Shown: positions 41,636-54,070, counted from the stretch's first letter. The stretch is DNA of 64,000 bases from Elymus sibiricus (GCA_039707655.1 CM077676.1:377336114-377400113), one strand, 5' to 3'. Notes: generated by a model not told the origin, from the letters alone. Numbers and translations: made by a program.

Positions 41636-44600
41636 ATGGCTTCCTCAATCGCGCCGCCCTCTTCTTCTTCCTCGTGCCTCCGGTCAGTTAGCTTCCTTTT
41701 TCCGTGAGCATGTATTTTGCCCAGTCAGTCAGTGGATTTTACAGTCGGAATCATTTGGGAAAATGTTGTTCGACGAGTAGAAGAGATCGATTGGGGCTCT
41801 CCCCGTGGCCCTCTCTGAACACCAAACCCTAGGATTGTAGTGCTCCGTTCTGGTTAAGCTTCGGACTAGAGGAAGTCGGGTATCCAAATTTGGCCGAAGG
41901 GTCTATTTGGTTTGAGGAATATAGCCATAGTGTAGGATGGGGTGCGTTGGTCTAATGGTTCTCCTATTTTTTAGGTTCAGGAGATGTGAATTTTTATTTT
42001 GGAGAAATAATAGGAGATGGGAATTGTGCTTCAACTTCGTTGTTTTTTGTGGAAACCTGACGGCAGCACTGCCTATTTATATATGGAAGAAACAGTTGCC
42101 CGGTTTATGAGGGAAACCCACGCATAAACAAGATACAAAGGGCATGGAGTCCCTCACCGAACTCATTAGTTGCTTTCTGCGTAACGTTCGGTGCCGAAAA
42201 TTGCTACTCACGCATTTCCTTGTTTATTTCTTTACCATGTTCCTTTTATACAGTAGGCATGAAATTTTGGAAGTATCTTCCATCAAAATTTTCTTCATAT
42301 GGTGCTACAATCTACAAGGCATTATGCTACACAACAGGACACAAGATTATCGATATGACATTATCGACAATAATTCAGATCATAGCATTTTACTTCATAA
42401 TTCTAACATCTTATCTTAAATTGGTTTATGCAGTGGGAAACTCTTTCCACGGTTCACTGGTACCAACAGTCAGCCCATGAATTCTGTCTTGCGCTGCGAT
42501 ATTTCAGTTTCACCAACTTTGGCATCAAACAGCTTAAGGAGAACCAGTTCGGTTCACTTGGCAAATAATAATCGAATCAAAAGCTTTCATGTATGTCATG
42601 CTGGGGTTGATCCGTCAGAACGTATTGTTATAAATGGTCAGGCCAGTCCCTCTAAAACTGTTCAAGCTGATGCTGCTGCATTGGGGACCATAGCTGCTGA
42701 CATGGCTCCTGTCGTCGATGGGTTTTCAGCTGATGATGATGAACTTGACCTAGATTTGCCTACAGCGGGTTTCTCATCTATACCTGAAGCTATTGAAGAT
42801 ATTCGCCAAGGAAAAGTATGTCCTGTTACCAAAGTTATGTTATTTATTTATTTATTTTGCATCATTTGCTTTGTAATCCTAACTGATTCATTTGCAGTAT
42901 GTGATTGTTGTGGATGATGAAGACAGGGAGAACGAAGGAGATCTTATAATGGCAGCATCCACGGTAACACCAGAGGCTATGGCTTTCATAGTGAGGCATG
43001 GCACTGGGATTGTATGTGTCAGCATGAAAGAAGATGACCTGGAAAGACTACAACTTCCTCTTATGGTAGTGGCAAAGGAAAATGAAGAGAAGCTGCGGAC
43101 AGCCTTTACTGTTTCAGTGGTATGATGTCTGATTTTCTAGTCAGAATTCTGGTCTATGCGCATATTATATTTTCTCCTTTTTCGTATGGGCATATTTTAC
43201 TTTCTCCTCTTGCCTGTTTCTCCAACTGACTCTGCTTAAAAAATGTATTTTAGGACGCTAAAGAGGGCACAACAACAGGGGTTTCAGCCAAGGATCGGGC
43301 AAACACAGTTCTAGCACTTGCATCTCCTTATTCTAAGCCCGAGGACTTCAACCGTCCTGGACATATCTTTCCTCTTAAATATAGAGAAGGTGGTGTCCTC
43401 AAAAGGGCTGGGCATACTGAAGCATCAGTAGACCTTGCCATGTTGGCTGGGTTACCTCCTGCTGCAGTTCTTTGTGAAATTGTTGACGATGATGATGGTT
43501 CCATGGCTTTGTTGCCAAAACTGAAAGAATTTGCAGAGAGGGAGAACCTGAAGATAGTCTCAATTGCAGACTTGATTAGGTTTGTTATTTGCTAATATAC
43601 CCAAGTGTCAGTTCGTTCGTACAAGTTAAGAATTTAATTATGATGCACTGAATGGTAATAGTTTCATGCCGGATGGCTACTAGAGAACAATTTCGAATAT
43701 GAAAGCCACAGTTTGATGAATTCTTACTTGAATGCATACTTTTGTGTAATATTTTACTGGACTATCAGTTGCTTATAAGAAATTATTTGCATATACAGAT
43801 ATAGGAGAAAGAGAGACAGACTGGTAGAACGTGTTTGTGTCACACCATTACAATTACAGTGGGGGTCATTTGAATCCTATTGCTACCGATCTCTTATCGA
43901 TGGGATGGAGCACATTGCAATGATCAAGGTAAGCATCCCTGAGCAAATATAGGCAGTCACTTGCAAGTTTGCAGTTGACTGAACAATGGGATATTTTTTG
44001 TTCTAGTACATACATCTGTAATAAAATTCTTGAACAAAACTAAATGCAGCAAGACACTTTTTTTGCCATTTACATCTATCAGTCTGGCCAAAAAACCTCA
44101 ACCAGTTGTACAGTCCTATACTGCAAGATCATGGTGAAGCAGCAATGTATTGTGGGAATGAAACCTTCTTAAATAATGAATGCTGCTAAGTCCTCTTTTC
44201 ATCTAGGCTTATTTTTTGAAGAAACCAAGAAAGCACAGGAGCTCTGCATTTCACGGTAGAAGTAGAATTCCCCAGTTAGTTAGGGAAAACCAGGCAAAAA
44301 CCATTTATATGCAGGGCAATAATAAATTGTTTTCCTTTATATGCAGGGTGATGTTGGGGATGGCCAGGATATTCTAGTGAGAGTCCATTCAGAGTGCCTA
44401 ACTGGAGATATATTTGGATCGGCGAGGTGTGATTGTGGGAGCCAACTTGCCCTGGCGATGACCATGATCGAGAAGGCTGGTCGGGGTGTGGTGGTTTACC
44501 TACGTGGCCACGAAGGCAGGGGCATTGGGCTGGGTCACAAGCTCCGGGCATACAATTTACAGGATGCTGGACGGGATACTGTTGAGGCTAATGAGGATCT

Positions 44601-44997
44601 TGGGTTGCCTGCCGACTCGCGGGAGTACGGTATAGGCGCGCAGGTAAAGACTATGCCACTGGAATTCGCTTGTATTACAACTCCTGAGCTATCCACCTTG
44701 CTGATATCTATTTCCGCTATGCAGATACTACGTGATCTTGGCGTCCGAACCATGAGGCTGATGACCAACAACCCGGCAAAGTACACCGGACTCAAGGGCT
44801 ACGGTTTAAGTGTCCTGGGAAGAGTGCCACTGTTGACACCAATAACTAACGAGAATCGGCGTTACATGGAAACAAAGAGGTTGAAGATGGGGCACATCTA
44901 CGAAGACCCTCCTAATGGCCATACAAGTGGCATGAGCGACGAGGAGCAATATCAGGAGGACAGTGGCAGCGAAGAAGATCAGACCCCAGTGTCTTAA
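41636..44997 (+). CDS. RIBA: Riboflavin biosynthesis protein RIBA (DHBP synthase / GTP cyclohydrolase II)
   Basis: Bifunctional plastid enzyme: one half makes 3,4-dihydroxy-2-butanone 4-phosphate from ribulose 5-phosphate, the other opens GTP, the two entry steps to riboflavin. Seven exons with GT/AG borders join in frame: 41636-41682, 42434-42815, 42898-43119, 43254-43579, 43799-43928, 44347-44643 and 44725-44997, giving 558 residues. The Ser-rich N-terminus ([13 protein letters not shown]) fits a transit peptide. DHBP synthase motifs: [10 protein letters not shown] (149-158), [16 protein letters not shown] and GHTEAS (270-275). GTP cyclohydrolase II keeps the zinc cysteines C386, C397 and C399 ([18 protein letters not shown]), [10 protein letters not shown] and REYGIGAQ. 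The motifs I checked in both halves are intact, unlike plant paralogues that lost one activity. AATAAA is at 45024. Confidence 0.96.
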
Positions 44998-45029
44998 ATA
45001 AATGTCTTCATGTTTCTCCCGGCAATAAA

Positions 45030-46456
45030 AATAAAATCCTCGAACTTGTTATGAGCACTTCTTTGTTCAATTTTGATTATACCTACGTAGTTATCATTTG
45101 TAGATGATGTATATTAGTCTATGGTCTGAGCATGTGCCATGTGCAAAAAAATTCTCATGTACTCCCTCCACCTTGGTTTGTAAGGTTTGCACGTATTTCA
45201 GTAAAAACTTTGATCATTTTCAGTAAGAAGCTTTGATCATTAATTTGGTCAGTGCCCCACGCCTCTTTGAATCGTTTTTGGCCAAAGTGTATCACTTAAA
45301 TGAGTTTGTGAGCCAGAGTGTTAAACTGGTAATTTGAATTGGTTAAACTTGTGTCCAAGGTTGTAATCTTGTAGTACTCTCTATTTTGTGTATACTTGAG
45401 CTCGATTTCATCTGTGAAGAGTGAGTGATACGAGGGCACAGACGGCACCGCCTGTTAAATCAAGAGGCAGGTCATGCCAAAACTAGTTGTGTGTCAAATT
45501 TAACCATGCTTTGCCAAAATTTGACCCTTGCTACTAAGATTGAAAAGGTGAGAACCCAGTCCGGAGGTACTGACACTGCTGGTTTTTATCTTGGTTGGCA
45601 GTTGTTGGCCCAAGTTATTTGGCAGTGGAAAGTGGGAATTCCACAGTTGATGTAATAGTTAAAACACTTGGAGATGGACCTGTAACTGAACAGTAGCCAC
45701 CGCGGATCAAATTGTCGCCGTATTCTTTGAATTAGCTTTGTATCATGATCCACAGTTGATGTATTGTAATAGTCAAAACACTTTGAAAGTGGGAATTCCA
45801 CAGTTGATGTAATAATACCTATAGTCAGCATGATCCAAAGCTAGATATACAGACTATTGTCTTTTGTTTGTATAGCCTCTTACTTTTGTGATGTTCTAGT
45901 ACTGGATTGCAGCCAAGTGCCTCTTCAGAGTATCAACCATAGACTGGTGCTGCACGATGCTGAGTGTGAGGGCTCAGCGTTTGCCTTCTTTGGCCTGGCC
46001 GTGAAACTGCTGAACCTGTCCCTCTTACCAGAGCTGTAAACCTGCCCCTCTTTGCTGGTTGGACTTGTGAATAGATTGGGCATTTCCAAGTGAAAACTGA
46101 ATCTTCGCTGCTTGATTCATGGTACTGCCACCGTATTTGCTTTCACAAAACTGGAGGGGGAAATGTCCAAATGTGAATACCAAATGCCGCATCCGCCATG
46201 AACCTTCAGGTACTTTTGCACATACAAGCTAGACATTCCGATGCGAGTGAAATCAAGAGTCAAGGAAACATGTAGGTAACACTAATTTTGGGGATGCCGA
46301 GAAGGTATATATCTGTTGCAACATTTGGTCCATATGTTCTCTGCTGCCACGGCTCCGATGGCTGAATGTAAAGGGGAAAAAAGCGTTCTGTTACAACATT
46401 TGTGTCCACACGGCTCCGATGAAAGTTCAAGAAATAAAATTGTTATGTCTCTATGA
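45030..46456. other. Intergenic region after RIBA
   Basis: Contains a lone ACTCCCTCCACC-type MITE end at about 45162 and a short direct repeat: GTGGGAATTCCACAGTTGAT occurs near 45632 and 45788, with a related CCACAGTTGATGTA at 45751. No gene is recognised. Confidence 0.5.
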
Positions 46457-48297
46457 TCATCCGATTATGATATGCTGTCGGCGCGGCGGATACAGGAACC
46501 AGTCGCTCCCCAGCTTCCTGCCAGGTTTACCACACTGATCCCCAGAAAGACCCCGTATGAGTGGTGCAAAGCTGGTGAAACGCCTGTTGTAGTGGACGTA
46601 CTCCAGCCCGCGGTACAGCTCTTCGAGATCAGCTCCCCTCGTCTCATGCGCCTCCTCGGATACCTGCCAGCTGATGTTGTATCTTTTTGCGCCAAAGCAT
46701 GTTTGGCGTAAGATCCGAGTCGCAAAGCTTTGCAGCTCAGGTGTGCCTGTGCCATGCGCCAACCACCACCCAACTGCAATTTGAAGACATGGCCAGAACT
46801 CAAAACTTAATTCTCTTATTCTAATATGAAGCAAGCATGGATTTCTTAGTATTCTGCAGGTCAAAGTGGAAAGAAATACGAGGGAATAGACTCTACTTTA
46901 CCTTGTGGTATCTCCATTATTTGCTGAATTGCTGAATCTGAACCAAAAGAACCTGATCTTCCTTTATATACTTCAATTTGTGCTTTCAGTTTCCCTGGAT
47001 CGTAATGTCCTTTTGCAATTGCGGTTGTGCAGGCCTCAATACGACCACTGAGCTCAGGATCATCACAGGAAGGATCCTTGTAGAAGATCCTTGGGTTTAG
47101 CATATGACCAGCAGCATGGAGTGGGGTATGCAAGTAACCATACCATATCTCGTCAACCCAATGCAAAATATCACCATGTTTATCTCCAAGATTGTGCATT
47201 ATGTCTTTTGCACTAGCCATGGTGTCATACAAGATACCCATTGGACAGTCCTCAGATTCTAGTTTAAGCAACACGTCGATAAATGGTTTTGTAACCTTCA
47301 AAACGTCAGCAAATGCATCGTCTGTCTTTACTATGCCACAAATATGCCTGAACAAACTTGTAGTAGTAGAGAAACCAGAGGAAATCCAATCAAGTGGGTT
47401 AAACATTCTAGTAGACCGATCAGAGGAAACCCATTCAGGTGAGCTAAACATCTCCACTAGATTTTCTCTCACAGAAACTAACCTATCTAATGTGATGAAC
47501 TCCGCAACAGATTTCAAACAAGAATTGCTCAGAATCTCACCGCCATCAATATACCGCCCTACCAGTTCATATGCCAGCACATTGCCATATATAAACCTTG
47601 TTATTTCCTTTGCCTTCGCTAGAACCTCACTGACGTGATCAAATGCTGCAATTTTCTCAAGCAGAAGGTTGATGCAAAAGTCAGCACACAGTGGGACGAA
47701 GAATGAATGGTCATGTTCCTTCTGCACATAATGCCATGCCATTCGCATATGTGGTGACGCATCATTTCTGATAACTTGAACTATGTTGCGGGCACCAACA
47801 TCATCAACCACACGAGAAAACACTGAAACTAGCTCATCCATGTCCTCGAGGATTCCAGAGACATCGATCGATCTGAGGAAATACATACCTTTGCTGCAAT
47901 GCACCAAAACACTTATGAAGCTTTTTGTACCACATCGGCTCGTCCAACTATCCATAATAACACTGCAACCACTTTTTTTCCATTCTTGCTTGAGTTGCAT
48001 TGCACGATGCTGAGTTTCTTTTAGTTCCTCCCGTAGCATGGATTCATATGTAGGAATTTCAACATCCCTATTGTGAACAGTTTGAAGCATCTCCTTGAAA
48101 GATGTCAAGTGGAGAAAACGAGGCCCAAGTCCAACTTCAAAGATGAAATTGCGTATTGCTTTTTCTGCCCAAGAATCGAACTGAACATCTGCCTCCGTTA
48201 AGGGTTTTGATTGTTGTAGCTGTGACGCAGACGACATGCCCATAGAGGAACTCAAGTGAACTTGCTCCCCTGAAGATGTTTTCGGTTTCTTGTTCAT
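46457..48297 (-). CDS. hAT-transposase-derived protein (DUF659 type), probably domesticated
   Basis: Two exons on the minus strand (48297-46902, then 46773-46457, GTAAAG donor, TTGCAG acceptor, phases match) give 570 residues without a stop. Residues about 78-230 form a DUF659 region (IPTYESMLREEL; VIMDSWTSRCGTKSFISVLV; FLRSIDVSG; PLCADFCINLLLE). The second exon carries the hAT C-terminal dimerisation region (WWLAHGTGTPELQSFATRIL; EYVHYNRRF). Conserved active positions are altered: the usual VTDNASN is VIRNDASP and PCAAHCID is PLCADFCIN. No BED zinc finger is seen. An open frame of this length with changed active residues fits a domesticated regulator rather than an active transposase, but a young dead copy is not excluded. 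Terminal repeats were not found nearby. Confidence 0.8.
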
Positions 48298-48347
48298 CGC
48301 ACAAGGATTTTAATAGTGCAGGCAAGTGGCTTCTAAAGTCTGACCTC
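48298..48347 (-). other. 5' untranslated part of the hAT-derived gene
   Basis: On the minus strand an acceptor AATTATTGCAG ends at 48348, and the exon then runs to the ATG with an in-frame TAA just before it. This suggests the start codon is 48297 and that a leader exon lies upstream. Confidence 0.45.
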
Positions 48348-49703
48348 CCTGCAATAATTAACAATGTATTATTCCTGCACTCATGTATCCAAAGTGTTAT
48401 TCTCACAAATTACTGGAGCACATTTACCAATAGCCGACAGATAAAGACATGAGTTCTCATGAATAAAAAGTTTATTGTCGCCATGGGCAACAAATCTTTT
48501 CGCAACAGTATGATGGATGAACAGTAATACATGGCAAGACATTTGAAGGGTTGCCCATCTTCACCATGCCACTTTCCAGCAGTACGTAGTTAAATTGATA
48601 GATGGACATAATTTTTCTAATATAAGTAAAACGATGACAATTTTGGTAAATATCGACCGAGCAATTTGGTATTATTTACAGACTAGTGATACTCCATAAT
48701 GGAAAACTACTACATCTTGACATTTCTATATTGGCGGGGGGCTCTTGAATTCACTAAAGGGAATGGGTAACCATGCTGGTGCTAGGCCTCAAACCGGAGT
48801 CAGCCAGGAAATTCGACAGCCCTTGTACCATTAGGCCATTATCTTGTCCACCTCAACTCTAGTTTCTACGGTGATAATATCCCTGCAAAACTAGCCACCC
48901 GCAGCAGAATTACCTTTTTGGTGCAAAAGTTAGTTCCCACAAAACCATATTAGGTTTGTATCTGTGCCCTCACCCAAAGCTCAAGCCATCCCTGTCTCTA
49001 CTGTCCCCACCACCCAAAAAAAAAAAGAAAAAAAAATCTCTGCTAATCACACCTAGCCATGTGATTGCTCACTCTAATGGACCCAAAAAGCAGTGTTACA
49101 CGGAAACTCGTGTCCGGATTTATTTCGCCAAACCGGAAACCCCAAATCTGTGTAGCATATTTGCACGTGTACGATTTATTTTGCCGAATCAGACACCCGA
49201 ATCCGAGTCGGATCCGCGGACTTTATTTTGCCGAATCAGACAGCCGAATCCGACTAGGATTCGGGTACTTGTGTCCGTGTGAGAGAATTACTTATAGCAC
49301 GAGAGAATAACCAAAAACACCAGTAATCAAAGCCAAAAGCTACAAAATATCACTAGTGAAAACCAAAGCGCCAAAATACCACTCAGTTCAGTTTTTCCAT
49401 TCCAAAATACCACTAGTGTCAAACGGAGACTAACACGTTCCAAGAAAGACACATATATGCCCCTTGCTTGTCTCCTTCAGTTCCAGAGCAGAGGGTACAG
49501 CAATGCATCGTTTAAAAGGATTGGGATTGATAACCGCAACTTCAATGCAACCAGCAATCAAGCACGCGAACTTGTGAATTAGAAAGACAACTGCCAGAAG
49601 AAAAGCTCTGCAAGCACCGGAACGGATAACAACGGGAGCAATAATTGAGTACAATGGTGGATTACTAGCCACATCTCGGGTTAAGTAATTCAGATCAGCT
49701 TAC
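48348..49703. other. Probable leader intron of the hAT-derived gene
   Basis: Non-coding apart from a minus frame 49430-49672 without a recognised domain. It holds a direct repeat (TTTTGCCGAATCAGACA at about 49168 and 49215) and a block at 48347-48415 similar to 61065-61135. Confidence 0.35.
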
Positions 49704-50075
49704 GGGAAAGAGAGAAGGGCAGCACCTCGACGCGCGCCGCCGGTCCTTACTCGGCCAGCGGAGTAGGGGCACGCGTGCCGGCGCTGTTGAAGTCGACGTC
49801 GAGGGGGGCAGGGGAGCGGCGCGGTCGGAGGAGCAGCGGCGTGGCGCGGTCGGCGGAGATGGATGCGCCGGCGGTCGAGTTCGAGGTTGCGGGGGCGAGC
49901 CGGGACAGGGGCGCGGCACGGTCGGCAGAGAAGGGTCGCGGTGCGGTCAGTGGAGCAGGGGTACTAGAGGCAGAGGGAGAGGGGAGCAGTCGGGAGGAAC
50001 GAGCGCCGCCATGGCCTGTTAGCGAGATCAGGAGCGAGCTCGGTTGGGTCGGGTTGGAGATAGGTTGAAACAGGG
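49704..50075 (-). other. Candidate leader exon of the hAT-derived gene
   Basis: The minus strand here is GC rich, like a plant 5' untranslated exon, and ends at CTTTCCC followed by the donor GTAAGC at 49703. Short frames exist (MAALVPPDCSPL, 21 codons) but none is long. Exon status is inferred from the donor, the base composition and the downstream acceptor. Confidence 0.35.
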
Positions 50076-50146
50076 CTAAGTTTTGGAGTTCTCAAAAAAC
50101 TGACAAACACATCCACTGCTGGCAGACAGTCTGGGTCTCACCGACT

Positions 50147-50221
50147 CACACACCACGGGTCCACTTGGCAGTCATACACAGTACTCATGACCTGCCGTTG
50201 GGCCCGCCCGAACCTTCTCCT
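50147..50221 (-). promoter_or_regulatory. Promoter-like segment shared with OST48
   Basis: Reading the minus strand, AGGAGAAGGTTCGGGCG, CTGTGTATGACTGCCAAGTG and ACCCGTGGTGTGTG occur in the same order and spacing as at 34115-34196 upstream of OST48. Here it lies just upstream of the candidate leader exon. Confidence 0.6.
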
Positions 50222-50247
50222 CCTTCTTCTCCGCCCGAACATGATCA

Positions 50248-50840
50248 AGCATCAGTATTTGGGATGATAAATAGGTTCCAGAAAGTCCAGATGGGAAGAT
50301 CCTCACACCAAGAGGTCATATGCGACTGAATAAAGTAGAGGATATAATTGATCCACACTCGGGAGGATGGGATGAACAGTTGATTAGACAATCCTTTTTC
50401 CCTATTGATGCATAGAGGATTTTGAGAATACCAATCACTTTTGTCAAATGTTTTGAACAACACTACGGCTGAAGCTATATATTGCATTACATAGAGGGCT
50501 TGCTATGGTGCAGGATCTTGGCTGCGCAAATATTATCCTGGAATCTGATTCACTTGAGTTAATGGAAGCATGCAATGGAATCATTGAAGTTTGGAGCCCA
50601 TACACGACAATCTTGGCGGAGTGTTTTTTGAAAACACATGATATTGGTTCGGTGAAGTTCTCGCATTGTCGAAGGGATGCTAATAGAGTGGCGCATAATC
50701 TAGCTAGGCTTTCCTACGATTCTAAAGTAGAGGTGGATTGGGATGGCGATCCTCCTAGCTTTGTTCTTTCGGACCTGTTTTCTGATGTAACTCTCGTTTG
50801 ATTTAATAAAATACGCCCAAGGGCATCTCCCTAAAAAAAG
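50248..50840 (+). pseudogene. 5'-truncated LINE with RNase H domain
   Basis: The first part translates, with stops, as the post-RT region of plant LINEs (SIWDD-, VEDIIDPHSGGWDEQLI, FFPIDA, ILRIPI). A 98-residue open frame (50505-50801) follows with an RVT_3/RNase H-like fold (LGCANIILESDSLELMEAC; HCRRDANRVAHNLARLS). The 3' end reads TTTAATAAAATACGCCCAAGG and finishes CATCTCCCTAAAAAAA, typical of these LINEs. A deletion joins the two parts. Confidence 0.85.
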
Positions 50841-51317
50841 GCAGTGAAGTACGGAAACGTTGTTGTAGTTTCACCGGCTCTATGCTCGATAACGACGCCG
50901 AAAGTGGGAACCAAAATCACATCCATCAGCCGTGGTCTAGACTGATTTTTTTTTATACATGTGGAGTGGCGGTTAGCTCTGTTAGAGCTTTTTTTAGAAC
51001 TTGAATATGCATGTTTAATTAAAATAGTACAAATGTCCATGTATTGCAACCGAAGACATTTTATCCGTCTCATGCGCCCACTTATTTTCGTATGTCCTTG
51101 TCTCGTCGTCCCAGTCGATCAAACGCTTCTTTATCTCTAGCTTCTCTAGTGGACCATCATGTATACCCCGAACAGCGAGGTTTTTCGCATTCGTCAATGC
51201 GTTCTTCCATCAGAATTGTACAACAAGCCATTTATTTGCCCACCCATTAATTAGCCCACAAAGGACGTCAAATTCCTTCCTTCTAGTTTAAATAGCCCAC
51301 ATAGGATCGATAATCAT
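50841..51317. other. Non-coding spacer
   Basis: No gene, terminal repeat or tandem unit is recognised. Minus frames 50831-51073 and 51015-51197 show no domain. Confidence 0.4.
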
Positions 51318-51712
51318 TTTCAGAGCCCAGGCTCATCTGCACCCGCGTTGACGAAAAAAAAAAATCAAAACAAATACTAGAAAAATTTAAAAAATTCCAT
51401 TTTTTTTGCATGGTAGATAATTTGATGCGTGAGGTCCGCTCCAATTTTCAAATCATTTGGATATTTGAGCAGCTCTCGGAAAAAAAGACAAATTCGGGGT
51501 CTGTAAAAAAGTTTACTATTCACTGTTCTGACCCAATTTGTCTTTTTTGCCGAGAGCTGCTCAGATGTCCAAATGATTTGAAAATTGGAGCGGATCTCAC
51601 GCATCAAATTTTCTACCATCCAATTTTTTTTTTGGAATTTTTTGAATTTGTTTAAATTTTTTGTGATTTTTTTTTCTGACCGGGTGCAGATGAGCGTGGG
51701 CACCGAATCACT
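51318..51712. mobile_element. Foldback MITE
   Basis: The two halves are inverse copies around about 51515: GCTCATCTGCACCCG near 51328 pairs with CGGGTGCAGATGAGC near 51683, and CAAATCATTTGGA with TCCAAATGATTTG. The arms are about 170 bp, with A/T runs. It would form a nearly complete hairpin. Frames on both strands are a by-product of the symmetry. Confidence 0.85.
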
Positions 51713-52214
51713 GCACTCACATAGGACACATATTTTAGTGGGACTCATTCTCTTCTTCCCATGTTTAATTATAAATGATATCATCCTCATCCTTCGCTTA
51801 TTGACTCCCAAACCGTTGACTTGATCGATAACAGGTAACTCCAAGATGTATATAAATTGGTGGTTTTGGTTCTAAGGGGACGAGGTGGTACTATTTAATA
51901 ATAACAGGAAGACCAACGGTTTCTATCAACACCTGCTTATCTATTTCAGTTGGTGTTTTTTTCCAGACCCGGCAGAGGCCCAATGCAGCATTCGTCATGT
52001 AAGTGTAGTCGGCCCTCAACGAAGCGTAGCGACTGAGCTGCCAATCTGGCCGCATATAGAAACAAACATCAGCAGCCTAGGAGCCATATATTCACGTTGT
52101 TTAAATAAAACAAGTTTCTTCCTTTGAGCAACATGATTAGCGTGGCCATGTGATCTTTCCAAGAGTTGGGTTGAAATCATTGCATTAGCATTTTATTTTA
52201 CTTTTGTATTATTT
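51713..52214. other. Non-coding spacer
   Basis: AT-rich sequence with no recognisable gene or repeat. Confidence 0.4.
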
Positions 52215-52590
52215 CTTGGGCTCGGGCATGGACGGGAACTATAGATGGACGAAAACCACCACAGATGCATGACAGACGAAAATATGAGGAGCGATGCGGG
52301 TTGTTTCTCAGTAATATTAGGGGGTTTTCTGCAAAATGTCATGATGGACCGAACCAAGAATATCATCTCCCTTTATTAGTAGGTACAAATATAGATATAG
52401 GTATATATTTTTATTTTTTGGGCTCGGGCATGGACGGAAACTAGGGACAGAAGAAGACCACCACGGAAGCGTGACAGACAAAAATATGAGGAGCGGCGCA
52501 GATTGTTTCTCAGAATATTAGGGGGTTTTCTGCAAAATGTCATGACGGACCGAACCAAGAATATCACCTTCCTTTATTTTTCTATATAAT
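52215..52590. repeat. Direct duplication, about 165 bp, two diverged copies
   Basis: GGGCTCGGGCATGGACGG begins both copies (about 52218 and 52420), and both end ACCGAACCAAGAATATCA followed by CCTTTATT. A shared block is AGGGGGTTTTCTGCAAAATG. Neither copy is coding. Confidence 0.9.
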
Positions 52591-52890
52591 AATAATATAT
52601 ATTCTATATATCATAGGTTACCACATAACTAGTTAAGGATTTCGACGGTGTAAAAGCTCCCAAAAATCCTGAATTTTTTCTCAAAGAACACACTTCTAAT
52701 ATAACATGATCCAATGGAGCGATTGAAAAAATACGACTTTATGTGTACTGAAAAAAAAAACAAATAGTTCAGTATATACTTATGTCGCAGTGAGCTGAAT
52801 TTTCTTTTTGTCAAGGACACAAATGCATATTTTCACAATCCCTCTGTTGGATCATCTTATTACATTAGAGTGGTGCACCATGCTACTCAT
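52591..52890. other. AT-rich spacer
   Basis: Nothing recognisable beyond short TATATA runs. Confidence 0.4.
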
Positions 52891-52891
52891 G

Positions 52892-53590
52892 ATGGAGTTG
52901 TTGGATTTTCCCGAAGAGGAAGGGTGAAGCAGTATAGTAGCAGATAGTATTTCCTTCAGTTAAGATAAAGGTTATCGAACCAGAAGGAGGCACCACACCA
53001 GCAACGTGAACAGTACCTGCACACAGGCACAAGAATTGCTTGCACCCAACAAAGACAAGGGGGTCGTCACTCCCCTTGTTCTTGCCAGTTGCAAGACTAA
53101 AACTGATAGTGATAGGCAAAACAAATAAAAGTAAAAAGAAAGTGAAAGAAAGCACACGAAGCAATTATAGATTTCTTAGTATTAATGTAGAATGGACCTG
53201 GGGGCTTGGTTCACTAGATGGATCTCTCTCATAAGCATAGCAATGGTGGGTAAACAAATTACTGTTGGGCAATTGACAGAATTGCGGCATAATCAATATA
53301 TAGACATTACGTCCGTGACAAGTAGACCATTAATCCAACTTCATCTACCACTATTACTTCACCCAAGACCGCTATCCATCATGCATCTCAAAGTATTAAG
53401 TTCATGACAAACAGAGTAACCCTTTAAGCAAGATGACATAATGTAGACAAAGTAAGACCAATCAATATGACCGAACCCCGTCGTTTTATCCTTAGTAGCA
53501 ACAATACAAATACATGCCTTTGCACCTCCGGTCATAGGGCAAGATCGCCACAAGATTGAACCTACTATAAAGCACCTCTCCCACTGAAGA
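52892..53590 (+). mobile_element. Fragment of a common Triticeae repeat, probably retroelement-derived
   Basis: The string of landmarks GGATTTTCCCGAAGAGGAAGG, CAAATTACTGTTGGGCAATTG, GACAAGTAGACC, CATCTACCACTATTACT, GCATCTCAAAGTATTAAG and CAAGATGACATAATGTAGA occurs in this order in abundant wheat-group repeats I recognise by pattern; the family name is uncertain. The copy is diverged and non-coding. Confidence 0.55.
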
Positions 53591-54070
53591 TAAATCTATA
53601 CATATACTAATTAGAGACTCCTTAGAAATTAGGAGCCATTAATCTGGTGGGGTCGAGTTATTACGGTGTAGATCGATCCTAAATCCCCACGTTATTACCA
53701 CGTTAATAAATTATTTCCTAGAAATTATGAGCCCATCAGATGAAGTAGCAGATCCCCCTTACAAAAAATAGTACATCTGAAGATCGGAGCATTTGCTCTC
53801 TCACTACTCTCTCCTTCCTCTCTAATCAAGATTAAAAGAATAGATCCCCCACAAAAAATCAAAAAGAACAGATCATCTGATTTAAAAGAACAGTCCATGT
53901 TAATATGCACTTCCCTGTACTTGGCTCAGTTGGCTGCACGTCCTAAAAGCTAAATTCTGAGATCACACCATCATTTTTTTTATCTAGCCGTCAACTGGTG
54001 CTAAGCCAAAAGATTCCTTGAACTCTGCAGCCTCTCAATAGGAACATAGCAACCTCACACGGTCTCATCC

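Noticed and set aside
41940..41990. GGTCTAATGGTTCTCC followed by AGGTTCAGGAG inside RIBA intron 1
   Set aside because: Resembles polymerase III A and B boxes, but they are too close and no cloverleaf forms.
48770..48870. tRNA-like words near ACCGGAGTCAGCC
   Set aside because: No acceptor or anticodon stem could be paired.
49695..49919. 74-codon Pro-rich minus-strand frame
   Set aside because: More likely part of a GC-rich untranslated leader ending in a splice donor.
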